Assembly (NCBI GenBank): GCA_021774445.1
Contig: JAJFJA010000037.1
Location: 1-56,098 of the forward strand
Direction: 5' to 3'
DNA: 56,098 bases
Origin: Alphaproteobacteria bacterium
Lineage (GTDB): Bacteria > Pseudomonadota > Alphaproteobacteria > UBA6615
This document shows, piece by piece, positions 18,749-27,249 of the stretch. The notes below the pieces were generated by a model that was not told where the DNA came from, did not search any database, and saw nothing but the letters and a program-made list of their open reading frames with translations. Position 1 is the stretch's first letter. Each line of letters begins with the position of its first letter. A program made the translations under genes and the position numbers.

Positions 18749-19761
18749 GTCGCGTTGGCCTTGGTCGCGGTGATCCGCATGTTGGAGGACAGGCCGGCTT
18801 GCTTGATTAACCGCTGCAATCCCGCGGCGACCGCTGGGTCGTCGTGGGTGATCAGATGGCGAATGGCCGGGTCGAGCTGAGCCTGGTCGATTTGTCGGCT
18901 GGCCAGCGCGGATTGCACCAACTCGACGTCAAGTTCGCCGGGGGTGGTCACCTCGATGTCGCGGAAACCGCAGTTGTTCATTAAGAGAGCAAGGCTTTGC
19001 GGGTTGAAAAGATTGAGGTGTTCGTGTTCCAAGGCACCGGATTCGAAGCCCAAGACCAAGGGTTCAAAGCCGGCGATGTTGGGACAGGTCATGAGAATGC
19101 CGCCGCCGGGGCGCAAACGACGATGAGCCCAGCGCAGGAAGTCGCCCGGATCGAACAGATGCTCGATGACCTCGAAGCAAGCGATCAGATCGACCCGTAG
19201 ATCAGAACCGACGGATTCATAGGGGCCCTCGATGACCTCGATGCCCTTGTCGCGGCACACTTGGGCCAGTTCCGGTGTCGGCTCGATGCCGACGACATGG
19301 GAGATGACGTCGAGGGCGGCGACTTCCTCGCAAAACAGGCCATAGCCGGCGCCGACCTCGAGGACATGGCCGTCGGTGATGGTCAGTTTCTCGGCCAACT
19401 GAGCCAGGACCTGGGCGCGAGGCCGGAAAATCTTCTCGCGCCGGGGTTGCTCGCTAGCCGGGAAAACATGCCGGGCCCAATAGGCATAGTTGGCGGAGCG
19501 GGCGTAGAACTCGGTGAGGGTGGCCTGGTCGGGGCGGGGACTGACATATTGGGTGCGGCAGGTGCTGCAGCGCATGTGGGGCATGGCGAATTTCTCATAA
19601 AGAGCCTCGCCATGCTCGGCACCGCAAGCGGGACAGGGCACGTTGACGAAGTCGCGGCGCCGGTCGACCAGCCAATCGATATCGGCCTGCACCGCCGCCG
19701 CCTGGTTGACCATGACATCGTCGGGCCGGATCTCGTTGACCGTGAGGGCAAGCTCGGTCAT
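18745..19761 (-). CDS. SAM methyltransferase with N-terminal zinc ribbon
   Basis: A 338-residue protein starting at ATG 19761 (ATGA overlap). Four cysteines, C43-x2-C46 and C65-x2-C68, form a zinc-ribbon-like module. A class I methyltransferase core follows with motif I VLEVGAGYG (133-141) and acidic motif II GIEPTPE. This order occurs in C-methyltransferases of deoxysugar and glycan pathways and in putative WbpG-neighbouring methyltransferases. It is coupled to the amidotransferase gene just upstream, suggesting action on the same sugar. Confidence 0.85.
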   Translation of the reverse strand: MTELALTVNEIRPDDVMVNQAAAVQADIDWLVDRRRDFVNVPCPACGAEHGEALYEKFAMPHMRCSTCRTQYVSPRPDQATLTEFYARSANYAYWARHVFPASEQPRREKIFRPRAQVLAQLAEKLTITDGHVLEVGAGYGLFCEEVAALDVISHVVGIEPTPELAQVCRDKGIEVIEGPYESVGSDLRVDLIACFEVIEHLFDPGDFLRWAHRRLRPGGGILMTCPNIAGFEPLVLGFESGALEHEHLNLFNPQSLALLMNNCGFRDIEVTTPGELDVELVQSALASRQIDQAQLDPAIRHLITHDDPAVAAGLQRLIKQAGLSSNMRITATKANAT

Positions 19762-20915
19762 CGGTTTTGCGGCTGGTCCCAGATGTTGTGTTTGTGCCAG
19801 TTGTTGTTGGCGTCGCGGTGCCAGACCTTGGGACTGCGGAAACTGTCGGCGATGTCGTCGAACCACGATTCGGGGCGGCTGACATAGTCGAGCCAATAGT
19901 ACAGGTCCGAGGAGCGCACGGCGTCGTATTTGCGCACCATCTCAATGCCTTCGGCGCGAGTCATGTAACCGCGGCGGATGTCCTTACAGGCATGGTCGGT
20001 GGCGCGGCCATAACCGAATTTGATGTATTTGAGATAATCGTGGGCGCCGTTCTCGTAGCGGTCGTCGAGATTGGACATGCGCCGGTAGGTGCGCTCAAAG
20101 GGTTCCGGGGACGGCTCCCAGTCGTAACGGTCGATGATCAGCTCGGCGTGGGCGTTGGCGTCCCACGGGTCGTAGTTGCCGATGAACAGTCCACGCAGGC
20201 CGACCTGCTGGATGGTTTCGTCGTCGGGATATTTGAAGCACTCGAGCTCGTTCTCCTGCAGCGGGTCCTCGTCGTCGCCGACGAAGTCCTGCCAGTCGTA
20301 GCCGCGCAGGCCCTGATCCTTACGGTAGCGGTAGGTGTATTCGGGGAAATCATGCATGGACAGCATGCCGCCGAGATCGGTCCAGCCGTGCTCGCCCCAG
20401 AACACCAGGGGGATATTGAACTGGGCGGCGAGTTTCATGGGCTGGGTGAGGATGCCGGCATGGCCGTGCCAATTCATGTCGCCGGTTTTGCGGAAACCGA
20501 GGCGATTCATGCGGATCAACATATCGACGCTGGGGGAGATGATGAGGTGGTCGGCGTTGAACACTTCTTTCATGCGCATGAGGTTGCGCCAACCGACATC
20601 GAGATAGTTGTTGCCGTTGTAGGTCACGAGCAGCGGTTTGAGGCCCAGCTTCTCCGTGACGAAGTGGGTTTGATAGTAGCTGTCCTTGCCGCCGGACACG
20701 CCGATGACGCATTCATAGCCGGACGATTTGCGATAAGGCTCGATTTCCTCGAGCAGCCAGGTTAGGCGCTCGTCCCAGTCGATTGCTTTCTTTTGGTCAT
20801 GGACGCGGCAGCCGCTGCAGATCCCGTTCTCGTCGAAGGATAGTGGAATGGCTGAGTTGGACGGGTAGACGCAGCGTGCGCACCAGGTAATGGGTGGCAA
20901 TTCCAGGGCGGTCAC
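19758..20915 (-). CDS. N-acetyl sugar amidotransferase (WbpG/PseA/PtmG-like)
   Basis: A 385-residue PP-loop ATP-pyrophosphatase of the N-acetyl sugar amidotransferase family. Zinc-binding cysteines C12-x2-C15 and C33-x2-C36 precede the PP-loop SGGKDS (74-79). In Pseudomonas WbpG works with HisH2 and HisF2 to turn an acetamido group into an acetamidino group, and the Campylobacter PseA/PtmG proteins are related. Matching HisF- and HisH-like genes lie at 23205-24619. The start is GTG 20915 with GGAG 8 nt upstream. It is the first gene after the REP-containing gap, so it may begin a transcriptional sub-unit. Confidence 0.9.
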   Translation of the reverse strand: MTALELPPITWCARCVYPSNSAIPLSFDENGICSGCRVHDQKKAIDWDERLTWLLEEIEPYRKSSGYECVIGVSGGKDSYYQTHFVTEKLGLKPLLVTYNGNNYLDVGWRNLMRMKEVFNADHLIISPSVDMLIRMNRLGFRKTGDMNWHGHAGILTQPMKLAAQFNIPLVFWGEHGWTDLGGMLSMHDFPEYTYRYRKDQGLRGYDWQDFVGDDEDPLQENELECFKYPDDETIQQVGLRGLFIGNYDPWDANAHAELIIDRYDWEPSPEPFERTYRRMSNLDDRYENGAHDYLKYIKFGYGRATDHACKDIRRGYMTRAEGIEMVRKYDAVRSSDLYYWLDYVSRPESWFDDIADSFRSPKVWHRDANNNWHKHNIWDQPQNR

Positions 20916-20986
20916 GAAATGGCTCCGAGAGGCACCGGTGTGGCGAGCTGGTTGTGGGTTTTTCGGCGCGGGGTGATGACACCGGG

Positions 20987-21078
20987 CTGGACTGCTTCGC
21001 TGGCGCTTGCAATGACGGTATTGGATTGGTCTGCCCGATGCCCTTCCTCGTCATTGCGAGCAAAGCGAAGCAATCCAG
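20987..21078. repeat. REP-like inverted repeat pair (BIME-like)
   Basis: Copy A (20987-21017) contains CTGGACTGCTTCGC and ends in TTGCAATGACG. Copy B (21049-21078) reads CGTCATTGCGAGC then GCGAAGCAATCCAG. The two are near reverse complements, separated by 31 bp. The unit resembles the widespread extragenic repeat with core CATTGCGAG...GAAGCAATCC found in many proteobacteria. It occupies most of the only sizeable gap (20916-21149) in the left operon. It could form a stable hairpin affecting mRNA 3' stability of the radical SAM gene or partial termination. Confidence 0.75.
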
Positions 21079-21149
21079 ATCTTGTGGCCAATGTGCCGGC
21101 GTTGCTTAGGATCACGAATTCATTGATGACGGGGTGAGTAGGGGCGGCG

Positions 21150-23198
21150 CTAGTTGCTCTGCGGCTGAGCATAGGTCTTGAGCTGATCGGCGTAGTCGAA
21201 GGAATCGAAAAATGTCTCGCTGCCGGTTCGCTCGATCTGGTCACCGAAAGCGAAGTCGTAGACCAGTTTGTCGCCGTAGTTCTGCAGGGCCAAGGCGACG
21301 GCGCGGACCGGGTTTTCGGAGTATTCGAAGCGGTCTAGCTCCTGATCGACGGCGCGGAGTTGTTTTTCCGTGATGGTGAAACGGCATTTGTCGGGGCCAT
21401 CGGCGGCAACGCTGGGGTAGACCTGAGCGAGGGCGCCGGCCAACGCCGGGGAGTATTCGATTTCCTTGGCCCGGGTGCGTTGCTCGATGAACAAGATGCG
21501 CTCGAGACAGAAATCGACCAATTCTTCGGCCACCGGATCGTCATGTTGGCTGGCGATGGTCTGCAGGATCTTGCGCGCAAGGCCGGGGTCGAGAAGGATG
21601 CGGGCGAGATATTTCAGGTTGAGTTTGAGATACTCGTTGTCGAGCAAGGTCTGGTAGTTCTCGGCAAAATAATCGAGCAGTTGCTCGCGGCTTTCGAACC
21701 ACTCCGTGTGGGCCTCGGCCTTATAGTCGGCGAGGAATTGTGCCAAGGTCGGATCGAGACCATCACGGGTGAGGGCCAGCAGGCTGTCCAGCGGATTGAC
21801 GTTCTTGGCTCGGAACAAGTAGCGCAGCAGGGGTTGGCCGAGACCCGAGTTCCACAGCGCCCAGGCGAGGAAATGCACCATACGGACGGTGTACATTTCG
21901 TCGTTGGACATGGTGCTGGTGGCGACGATGGACTCTTCATACTCGCAGATAGGCTGGCCGTCATAGATACCGTAAAAGCCGGCAATCAGGCGGTATTTGG
22001 TCTTGAGGTCGTAGGTCGCGCGGGTCTCGTCATCCTCCATCTCCGAGCCCGGCAGCATGCGGATCTGGCCGACATTGAACGATTCGAAGCCGATGGAGAA
22101 AACGTCGCGCAGCGTAGTGAAATGGCTCTCCAAGGTTTCTTCGGGAAGGAGGGCGAGGACATCGGTGGTCATGGCGATACCGTCCTTACGGCCCTGCTCG
22201 ACCAGGTCGGTGATGGTGCTCATGCGGATGTTGTCGCGCTTGATATGCTTGAGGACCTTGGGATCGGTGGATTGCACGGCGATGAGGGGGTCGCAGACGC
22301 CCTTGAGGATGTGCTGAATCTCGGTGCAGTATTTCGACGAGTTCTTGGCCCAGTTGATGGACAGGCGCTGGAAATGGGAACTGTTGTCGGCGGCCTTGCG
22401 CAAGGCGTGAGCGATGTCGACGTCGCGGGGAAACATGCCGAAATTGGCGTCGGTGAAATACCAGTGCGAGGCCCGGGAGCGGGCGGCAACGTAGTCGATC
22501 TCCGCGACGATACGGTCGAGTTCGAATTTTCTTACTTTGTTAAGTACCGAGATACCCCAGGCGCAGAAAGTGCAAGCAAAGGGGCAGCCGCGGTTGGTTT
22601 CCAGCAACGGCAGGTAATAGGGATTGGCGAGGAACTCATCGAGCATGCCGGACAAGTAGGGCGACGGGATCGCCGTCAACTCGCCCTTCTGAGACGAACG
22701 CGGAAGGTAGATCAGCTCGTCGCCCTGCAAGTAGCTGACACCGGCCATGACTTCGTCGCAGTCGCGGCCCTTTACCAGACGGCCCTTGGAAAGCATATGT
22801 CCAACCAGGCTGGCCATGGGTAGCTCACCTTCGAACATGATGTAGTAATCGACCCAAGGATGGTCGCGCAGATGGTCGATGATGCCCTGTTGATCGATGC
22901 GGATGTGCGGGCCGCCTTGCACGATAACGGTGTCGGGGATTTCGGCGGCGAACTTTGCCGCGATGTAGCGGTTGATCTCGTAGTTCCAGGAATAGTTCGA
23001 GAGGCCGACGATATCCGGGGCGCCGTCGGCGGCGGCCATCAGGCGCTCCGGCGACTTGAACAGGCGCAGATCGACGGCGTCGGGATAGGCGGCGCGGAGA
23101 TACTCGGCGACGAAACCGATGCCCAACGGCGTGCAGAAATGATTGGGCCGATAGTCATGAACCAAGTCGGCGAGGAAGATGCGAAGTTTGCGTGCCAT
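21150..23198 (-). CDS. B12-binding-domain radical SAM protein
   Basis: A 682-residue protein. The N-terminal ~150 residues look like a cobalamin-binding Rossmann domain (LVHDYRPNHFCTPLGIGFVA region, then GGPHIR at 95-100 and EGE at 123-125). The radical SAM cluster motif is CPFACTFC (205-212: C205, C209, C212). A long alpha-helical C-terminus (about 430-682) has no motif I recognise. B12 radical SAM enzymes often methylate unactivated carbons or rearrange ring systems. In a glycan cluster a C-methylation or unusual sugar rearrangement is plausible. The gene lies 6 bp from the HisF-like stop. Confidence 0.88.
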   Translation of the reverse strand: MARKLRIFLADLVHDYRPNHFCTPLGIGFVAEYLRAAYPDAVDLRLFKSPERLMAAADGAPDIVGLSNYSWNYEINRYIAAKFAAEIPDTVIVQGGPHIRIDQQGIIDHLRDHPWVDYYIMFEGELPMASLVGHMLSKGRLVKGRDCDEVMAGVSYLQGDELIYLPRSSQKGELTAIPSPYLSGMLDEFLANPYYLPLLETNRGCPFACTFCAWGISVLNKVRKFELDRIVAEIDYVAARSRASHWYFTDANFGMFPRDVDIAHALRKAADNSSHFQRLSINWAKNSSKYCTEIQHILKGVCDPLIAVQSTDPKVLKHIKRDNIRMSTITDLVEQGRKDGIAMTTDVLALLPEETLESHFTTLRDVFSIGFESFNVGQIRMLPGSEMEDDETRATYDLKTKYRLIAGFYGIYDGQPICEYEESIVATSTMSNDEMYTVRMVHFLAWALWNSGLGQPLLRYLFRAKNVNPLDSLLALTRDGLDPTLAQFLADYKAEAHTEWFESREQLLDYFAENYQTLLDNEYLKLNLKYLARILLDPGLARKILQTIASQHDDPVAEELVDFCLERILFIEQRTRAKEIEYSPALAGALAQVYPSVAADGPDKCRFTITEKQLRAVDQELDRFEYSENPVRAVALALQNYGDKLVYDFAFGDQIERTGSETFFDSFDYADQLKTYAQPQSN

Positions 23199-23204
23199 GT
23201 ACGG

Positions 23205-23993
23205 TTACCGAATGTCCGAGAGGGTTTGTTTTAGGAACGTCTTGGCGCGCGGGTAGGCGTTCTCGGTGAAGTGGAAGATGTTGCCCGCCGCCACCGCACT
23301 GACCCGCGTCTTTTCGAAGCACTCGCGAAAATGTCGCTGATGACCGGCGCCGCCGCAAGCGATTACCGGAATGTGCACGGCATCGGCCACGCGGTCCATG
23401 GTCTCGAGGTCATAACCGCGGGCGGCGCCATCGCGGTCGACGGCGTTGAGTAGAATTTCCCCGGCGCCGAGCCGTTCGGCCTGACGGGCCCAGTCGACAA
23501 CGCTGCGGCCGGTGGCGCGGCGGCCGCGGTCGACGAAAACTTCAGGTGCGTTGTCGGTCATGCGGTAGTCGATGCTGGCGACGATGGCTTGGCTGCCGAA
23601 GCGTTCGGCGGCGGCGGTGACGATTTGCGGCGACTCGGCGAGGGCCGTGTTCATGGCTACCTTGTCGGCGCCGTTGGCGATGCGGATGGCGACGTCATCG
23701 ACGTGCGCGATGCGGCCGCCGAAGGTCAGCGGGATGCAGCAATCGACGGCGATCTTGGTGATGAATTCCAGCAAATTGCGCACCGGCCGATTCTTGTAGT
23801 CGCTGCGGTCGTGTTGGACGGTGGATTGCTCGGCACCGATATCGAGGACGATCAGTTCGTCCACATCCCATTGAACCATACGTTCGACATGGGTCACCGG
23901 ATCGCCGATGAACTGATGCAGCTCGAAGCGCTCGCTGCGCACCATCCAGCCGTCCTTCAGGAACAACACCGGTATCAGGCGGCGTTTGTACAT
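23205..23993 (-). CDS. HisF2-like cyclase subunit paralogue
   Basis: A 262-residue HisF-fold protein (ATG 23993). The N-terminus RRLIPVLFLKDG (4-15) aligns with HisF RIIPCLDVKDG, but the catalytic Asp11 of true HisF is Phe here. The second catalytic Asp is retained in VASIDYRM. Loss of Asp11 is seen in HisF2-type paralogues that deliver ammonia from HisH2 to a WbpG-like amidotransferase rather than making histidine. It lies next to the HisH paralogue and in the same operon as the amidotransferase, which supports acetamidino-sugar formation, not histidine biosynthesis. Confidence 0.9.
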   Translation of the reverse strand: MYKRRLIPVLFLKDGWMVRSERFELHQFIGDPVTHVERMVQWDVDELIVLDIGAEQSTVQHDRSDYKNRPVRNLLEFITKIAVDCCIPLTFGGRIAHVDDVAIRIANGADKVAMNTALAESPQIVTAAAERFGSQAIVASIDYRMTDNAPEVFVDRGRRATGRSVVDWARQAERLGAGEILLNAVDRDGAARGYDLETMDRVADAVHIPVIACGGAGHQRHFRECFEKTRVSAVAAGNIFHFTENAYPRAKTFLKQTLSDIR

Positions 23994-24001
23994 AGCGGCG
24001 G

Positions 24002-24619
24002 CTAGGCAACGAAGGCGCGGAGCAGCGCATCGCCGAGGGCCGAGCTTTTTTCCGGGTGAAACTGCACCCCGACGATATGGTCGCGGCGGACCGCGGAGAC
24101 GAAGGTACCACCATAGTCGGTGGTCGCGAGGGCGAACTCGGCCGGGCAAGACATGGCGTAGGAATGGACGAAATACATGTCCTTGCCGTCGATGGGCCGC
24201 AACACCGGGTCGTCGGGGCGGGTAAGCTCCACGGTGTTCCAGCCGATATGGGGGACCGGGCGGCGCTCGCCTCGCGGCGCCAGGCGGCCGACATGCCCGG
24301 GGATCCAGCCAAGACCGCGATGTTCGCCAAACTCCTCGCAGGTTTCGGCGAGCATTTGCATGCCGACACAGATGCCGAGGAAGGGGACGCCGCTGTCGAC
24401 GCGTTCGGCAAGTCCGTGTTCCAGGCCGCGCTCACGCAATGCCGCCAAGGCGGCACCAATGGCGCCGACCCCGGGGAGGATGATGCGCTGCGGTGATTGT
24501 GCCGCGAGTTCATCCCCCGTGGTGGCCTGCCGGGCCTCGGCGCCGATGCGCCGACAGGCATTGAGAACCGACTGGATGTTGCCGACGCCATAAGAAACAA
24601 CGCTGACCCGTGGCGCCAT
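24002..24619 (-). CDS. HisH2-like glutamine amidotransferase
   Basis: A 205-residue class I glutamine amidotransferase with the full catalytic triad: Cys84 in LGICVGMQ (81-88), and His188 and Glu190 in FHPEKS (187-192). The oxyanion-region PGVGA (49-53) and GWNTV segment (126-130) match HisH. It would hydrolyse glutamine and channel ammonia through the HisF2-like partner (23205-23993, 8 bp downstream) to the sugar amidotransferase at 19758-20915. Its stop and the following gene are nearly abutting. Presence of a separate housekeeping hisH elsewhere is expected but cannot be seen here. Confidence 0.92.
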   Translation of the reverse strand: MAPRVSVVSYGVGNIQSVLNACRRIGAEARQATTGDELAAQSPQRIILPGVGAIGAALAALRERGLEHGLAERVDSGVPFLGICVGMQMLAETCEEFGEHRGLGWIPGHVGRLAPRGERRPVPHIGWNTVELTRPDDPVLRPIDGKDMYFVHSYAMSCPAEFALATTDYGGTFVSAVRRDHIVGVQFHPEKSSALGDALLRAFVA

Positions 24620-25696
24620 TCAGGCCTTGGTGGCGATGTATTTAAGTTGCGCCTCGCCATATTTGGTCGCGGCGTGGGGAATGCCGACGGTGACCTGTTC
24701 GATCTGGTCGGAGGCGACGCCGCGGGTCATTTGGAACAGATCGGTAAAGCCATGCCGGCGCAGCAATTGTTCAAGCTCGGCGCGGCTGCGCCACTCATAA
24801 GGCGCGGAAAGACAATCCATGATCCAGTAGAGGCGGCCGGAATTGACACCGAGCAATGACAGGAAGTGTTGGAACAACGGCTTCGGGACATCCGCGGTGG
24901 CCAAACGCAGGGTGTCGAGAAGCAGCTCGAACAGGCCGAAGCGGCCGTTGACATAAAGGAAGAGCTGGCCGCCGGGCTTCAACACGCGGGCGAATTCGGC
25001 GACGCATTGATCATAACCGAGGGTGTGGTGGATGACGCCATTCGACCAGACGACGTCGACCGAGGCATCGTCCAACGGTATGTCGAGCAACGAGCCGAAA
25101 CGGTAGTCGAGGCGGTCGCCATAGGGCACCTTGCCGGTTTGGCCACGGGCGAAATCCAGCCCTTTCTGGCCAATGTCCATACCGATAACCTGCTTAGCGC
25201 CGAAGCGGGCGATGGCGGCGGAGAATTTGCCGCTGCCGCAGCCGGCATCGAGGACGGTCTTGTCGGCGAAGAAGGCTTCGGGGTCGAGGCCGTTTTTCTC
25301 AAACCGCTGCTTGGTGAAATCGTAGGACTGATCGAAATAGATATCGTCGGTCATGCTGACCCAGATATCGCTGAACAGGCCAGAGACCTGGTTTTCGAAC
25401 CCGCTTTCGTCGACGGTGGCCGGCGGGACTTCGGGAAAGTGACCGCCACAGACCGTGTCGCCGGCGAGCTTCAGCAATGCCGTGGCGCTATCGAAAGCGG
25501 TGATGAAGGCGGGGACGGGGTCGTCCGCGCTGGCAAAGGCATCGAGATGCCACAAGAATAGATTCAGCGACGTGAACATCTTGAGCGACCAGCCGCTGCG
25601 GTCCGTGAGATTTCCGGCCGCTTGTAGATAGCGCTGCGCCGCATCGTGGGCGGCCGCGTGGCGGTCAGGATTGGGTGCGACTTGGGGCAGGCTCAT
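24620..25696 (-). CDS. Class I SAM-dependent methyltransferase
   Basis: A 358-residue protein from ATG 25696, overlapping the dehydrogenase stop as ATGA. The SAM-binding motif I is VLDAGCGSGK (148-157), followed by motif II GMDIGQK and the post-motif segment DVVWSNGVIHHT typical of Methyltransf_11-type enzymes. About 140 residues precede the methyltransferase core; they are helical-looking and unassigned. Probably an O- or C-methyltransferase of the glycan; the target is unknown. It abuts the HisH-like gene (stop at 24620, ATG at 24619). Confidence 0.85.
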   Translation of the reverse strand: MSLPQVAPNPDRHAAAHDAAQRYLQAAGNLTDRSGWSLKMFTSLNLFLWHLDAFASADDPVPAFITAFDSATALLKLAGDTVCGGHFPEVPPATVDESGFENQVSGLFSDIWVSMTDDIYFDQSYDFTKQRFEKNGLDPEAFFADKTVLDAGCGSGKFSAAIARFGAKQVIGMDIGQKGLDFARGQTGKVPYGDRLDYRFGSLLDIPLDDASVDVVWSNGVIHHTLGYDQCVAEFARVLKPGGQLFLYVNGRFGLFELLLDTLRLATADVPKPLFQHFLSLLGVNSGRLYWIMDCLSAPYEWRSRAELEQLLRRHGFTDLFQMTRGVASDQIEQVTVGIPHAATKYGEAQLKYIATKA

Positions 25697-26691
25697 TGCG
25701 ATGCACTCATGTTGGGCGATGCACTCATGTTGGCGTGGTGAGGCTGGGTGCGCAGAAAATCGGCGATCTTGCGGGCCATGAAGACGCGGGCACCGTAGAT
25801 GGACTCGGTCGTGGCACCGCCAATATGGGGGCTGATCAGCAGGTTCTCGTGGTCGCGGGCATAGGCGACCAGTGGATGGTCGTGCAGCTCGGCCTGGCTC
25901 AGCCATTCGCCGTCGACGACATCGAGGGCGGCGCCGCCGAGATGACCGGACCGGAGGGCGGATAGCAACGCCGCTTCATCGACGATGCGGCCGCGGCTGG
26001 TGTTAATCAGGATGGCGCCGGGCCTGAGTTGGGACAGCGCGGCGGCATCGACGAGGCCGATATTCGCAGACGTCAGATGGACATGGACCGTGAGCACATC
26101 GGCGGCGGCGAGCAAGGCAGGCAACCCGACCATGTCGACGCCGTCGCACGACGCGTCGCGCACATCATGGGCGATGACTCGCATGCCGAAACCCTGGCCG
26201 ATACGGGCGCTGATCTTGCCGAGGCGGCCGAGGCCGAGAATGCCGAGGGTCTTGCCAAGCAGCTGGAAACCGGTGAATTGCTCGCGCGCCCAAATACCCT
26301 GCTCGGCGGCGGCACAAGCCGGGCGCAAGCGGCGGTTGAGGCAGAGTAGGAGCCCGAAGGCGTGTTCCGCCGTGGCGCTAAAACTGTTGATGAGATCGAA
26401 CTCGGTGGCGATGTCGAACACGGTGATGCCGCGGCGACGGATCGCCGGGAGATCGAGATGGTCGGTACCGGTGCTGGGGCTGCCAATAACGGTCAAGTTC
26501 GGGGCCGCGTCGAGAAACTCATCGTCGATTTGTACCGAGGCGGAGGCGAGATAGGCGTGGCACCGGCCGAGACCGCGCAGGACGGTGTCGCGTTCGGCCG
26601 GAAAAGACGTCAGGGTGCCAACGTCCTGCAAGGCCTGCACGGCTTCGGGAGCGCCACCGAGCTCAAGAGTATTGACGATCTGCCAAGGCAT
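25693..26691 (-). CDS. D-isomer-specific 2-hydroxyacid dehydrogenase
   Basis: A 332-residue NAD-dependent dehydrogenase of the phosphoglycerate/2-hydroxyacid family. The dinucleotide-binding loop is GLGRLG (153-158). The catalytic Arg233 lies in NTSRG (230-234), and His289 lies in SPHIGGAT (287-294). It may act on a phosphoglycerate or on an alpha-keto/hydroxy acid intermediate used to modify the sugar. The last residues contain a duplicated NMSAS pentad encoded by an 18-bp tandem duplication (25698-25733), lying where the next gene starts. Confidence 0.88.
   Translation of the reverse strand: MPWQIVNTLELGGAPEAVQALQDVGTLTSFPAERDTVLRGLGRCHAYLASASVQIDDEFLDAAPNLTVIGSPSTGTDHLDLPAIRRRGITVFDIATEFDLINSFSATAEHAFGLLLCLNRRLRPACAAAEQGIWAREQFTGFQLLGKTLGILGLGRLGKISARIGQGFGMRVIAHDVRDASCDGVDMVGLPALLAAADVLTVHVHLTSANIGLVDAAALSQLRPGAILINTSRGRIVDEAALLSALRSGHLGGAALDVVDGEWLSQAELHDHPLVAYARDHENLLISPHIGGATTESIYGARVFMARKIADFLRTQPHHANMSASPNMSASQ
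25698..25733. repeat. Perfect 18-bp tandem duplication
   Basis: The 18-mer GCGATGCACTCATGTTGG occurs twice in direct succession (25698-25715, 25716-25733). It adds six residues in frame at the C-terminus of the 2-hydroxyacid dehydrogenase and lies just upstream of the methyltransferase ATG at 25696. Such a perfect copy suggests a recent slippage event. It also duplicates the sequence preceding the downstream start, so it could alter coupling. Confidence 0.9.
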
Positions 26692-26697
26692 GCCGGG

Positions 26698-27249
26698 TCA
26701 GGCGCGGGTCGCCAGTCGTCGAGCGGCGCGGGCCAAATCCTCGGCGTGATGGATGTTGGTGCAGTCATCGACGACGACCCCGTCGGCACGGCTCTCGCCG
26801 GTTTCGACAAAATGGCGCGACAGCACGTAGTGGGCGCCGTTGTGGGTGCCCTGGGCATCGTCGCTCATCAGCCGGTCGAGCCCGTCGCGTTCGAAGATGG
26901 CGATGGTTTCGTCGACAGCAATGTCACGGTCGGGGTGATCGGGCTGTAAGCCGACCATCACCGTGATCTCGGGGCCTTCGGGCAAGGAATGCAGGGCGTG
27001 GCGATAGACTTCCAGGAGCGGGGTCTCACCGCCCAGCGACTCGGCGCGACGGATGGCGCGAACGCCGCTTTTCTCAGCATAGTCGGCGATGGTGGCGTTG
27101 TCGGTCGAGACACAGATCACGTCGGCGCGGGTGCTCGCCCGGGCGGCGTCGATGGTGTAGTCGATCATGGGCCGGTCGTGGATCGGCGTCATGTTCTTGT
27201 TGGCGAGACGATTGGACCGGCCCTTGGCGGGGATGACGATGGCGATCAT
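26698..27249 (-). CDS. Acylneuraminate cytidylyltransferase-like protein (short)
   Basis: A 183-residue protein with the CMP-NulO synthetase signature PAKGRSNRLANKN (7-19) and VSTDN (48-52). NeuA/LegF proteins are usually about 220-240 residues. This one is shorter and lacks some of the usual C-terminal region, so it may be a trimmed or divergent member, but the reading frame is intact. It starts at ATG 27249 in an ATGA overlap. Together with the SpsF-like enzyme at 6357-7097 it implies at least two CMP-activated acidic sugars, or one of the two has diverged. Confidence 0.75.
   Translation of the reverse strand: MIAIVIPAKGRSNRLANKNMTPIHDRPMIDYTIDAARASTRADVICVSTDNATIADYAEKSGVRAIRRAESLGGETPLLEVYRHALHSLPEGPEITVMVGLQPDHPDRDIAVDETIAIFERDGLDRLMSDDAQGTHNGAHYVLSRHFVETGESRADGVVVDDCTNIHHAEDLARAARRLATRA

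Noticed and set aside
20987..21078. CRISPR repeat array
   Set aside because: There are only two units and they are inverted, not direct, with no regular spacer series; they fit a REP/BIME pair.
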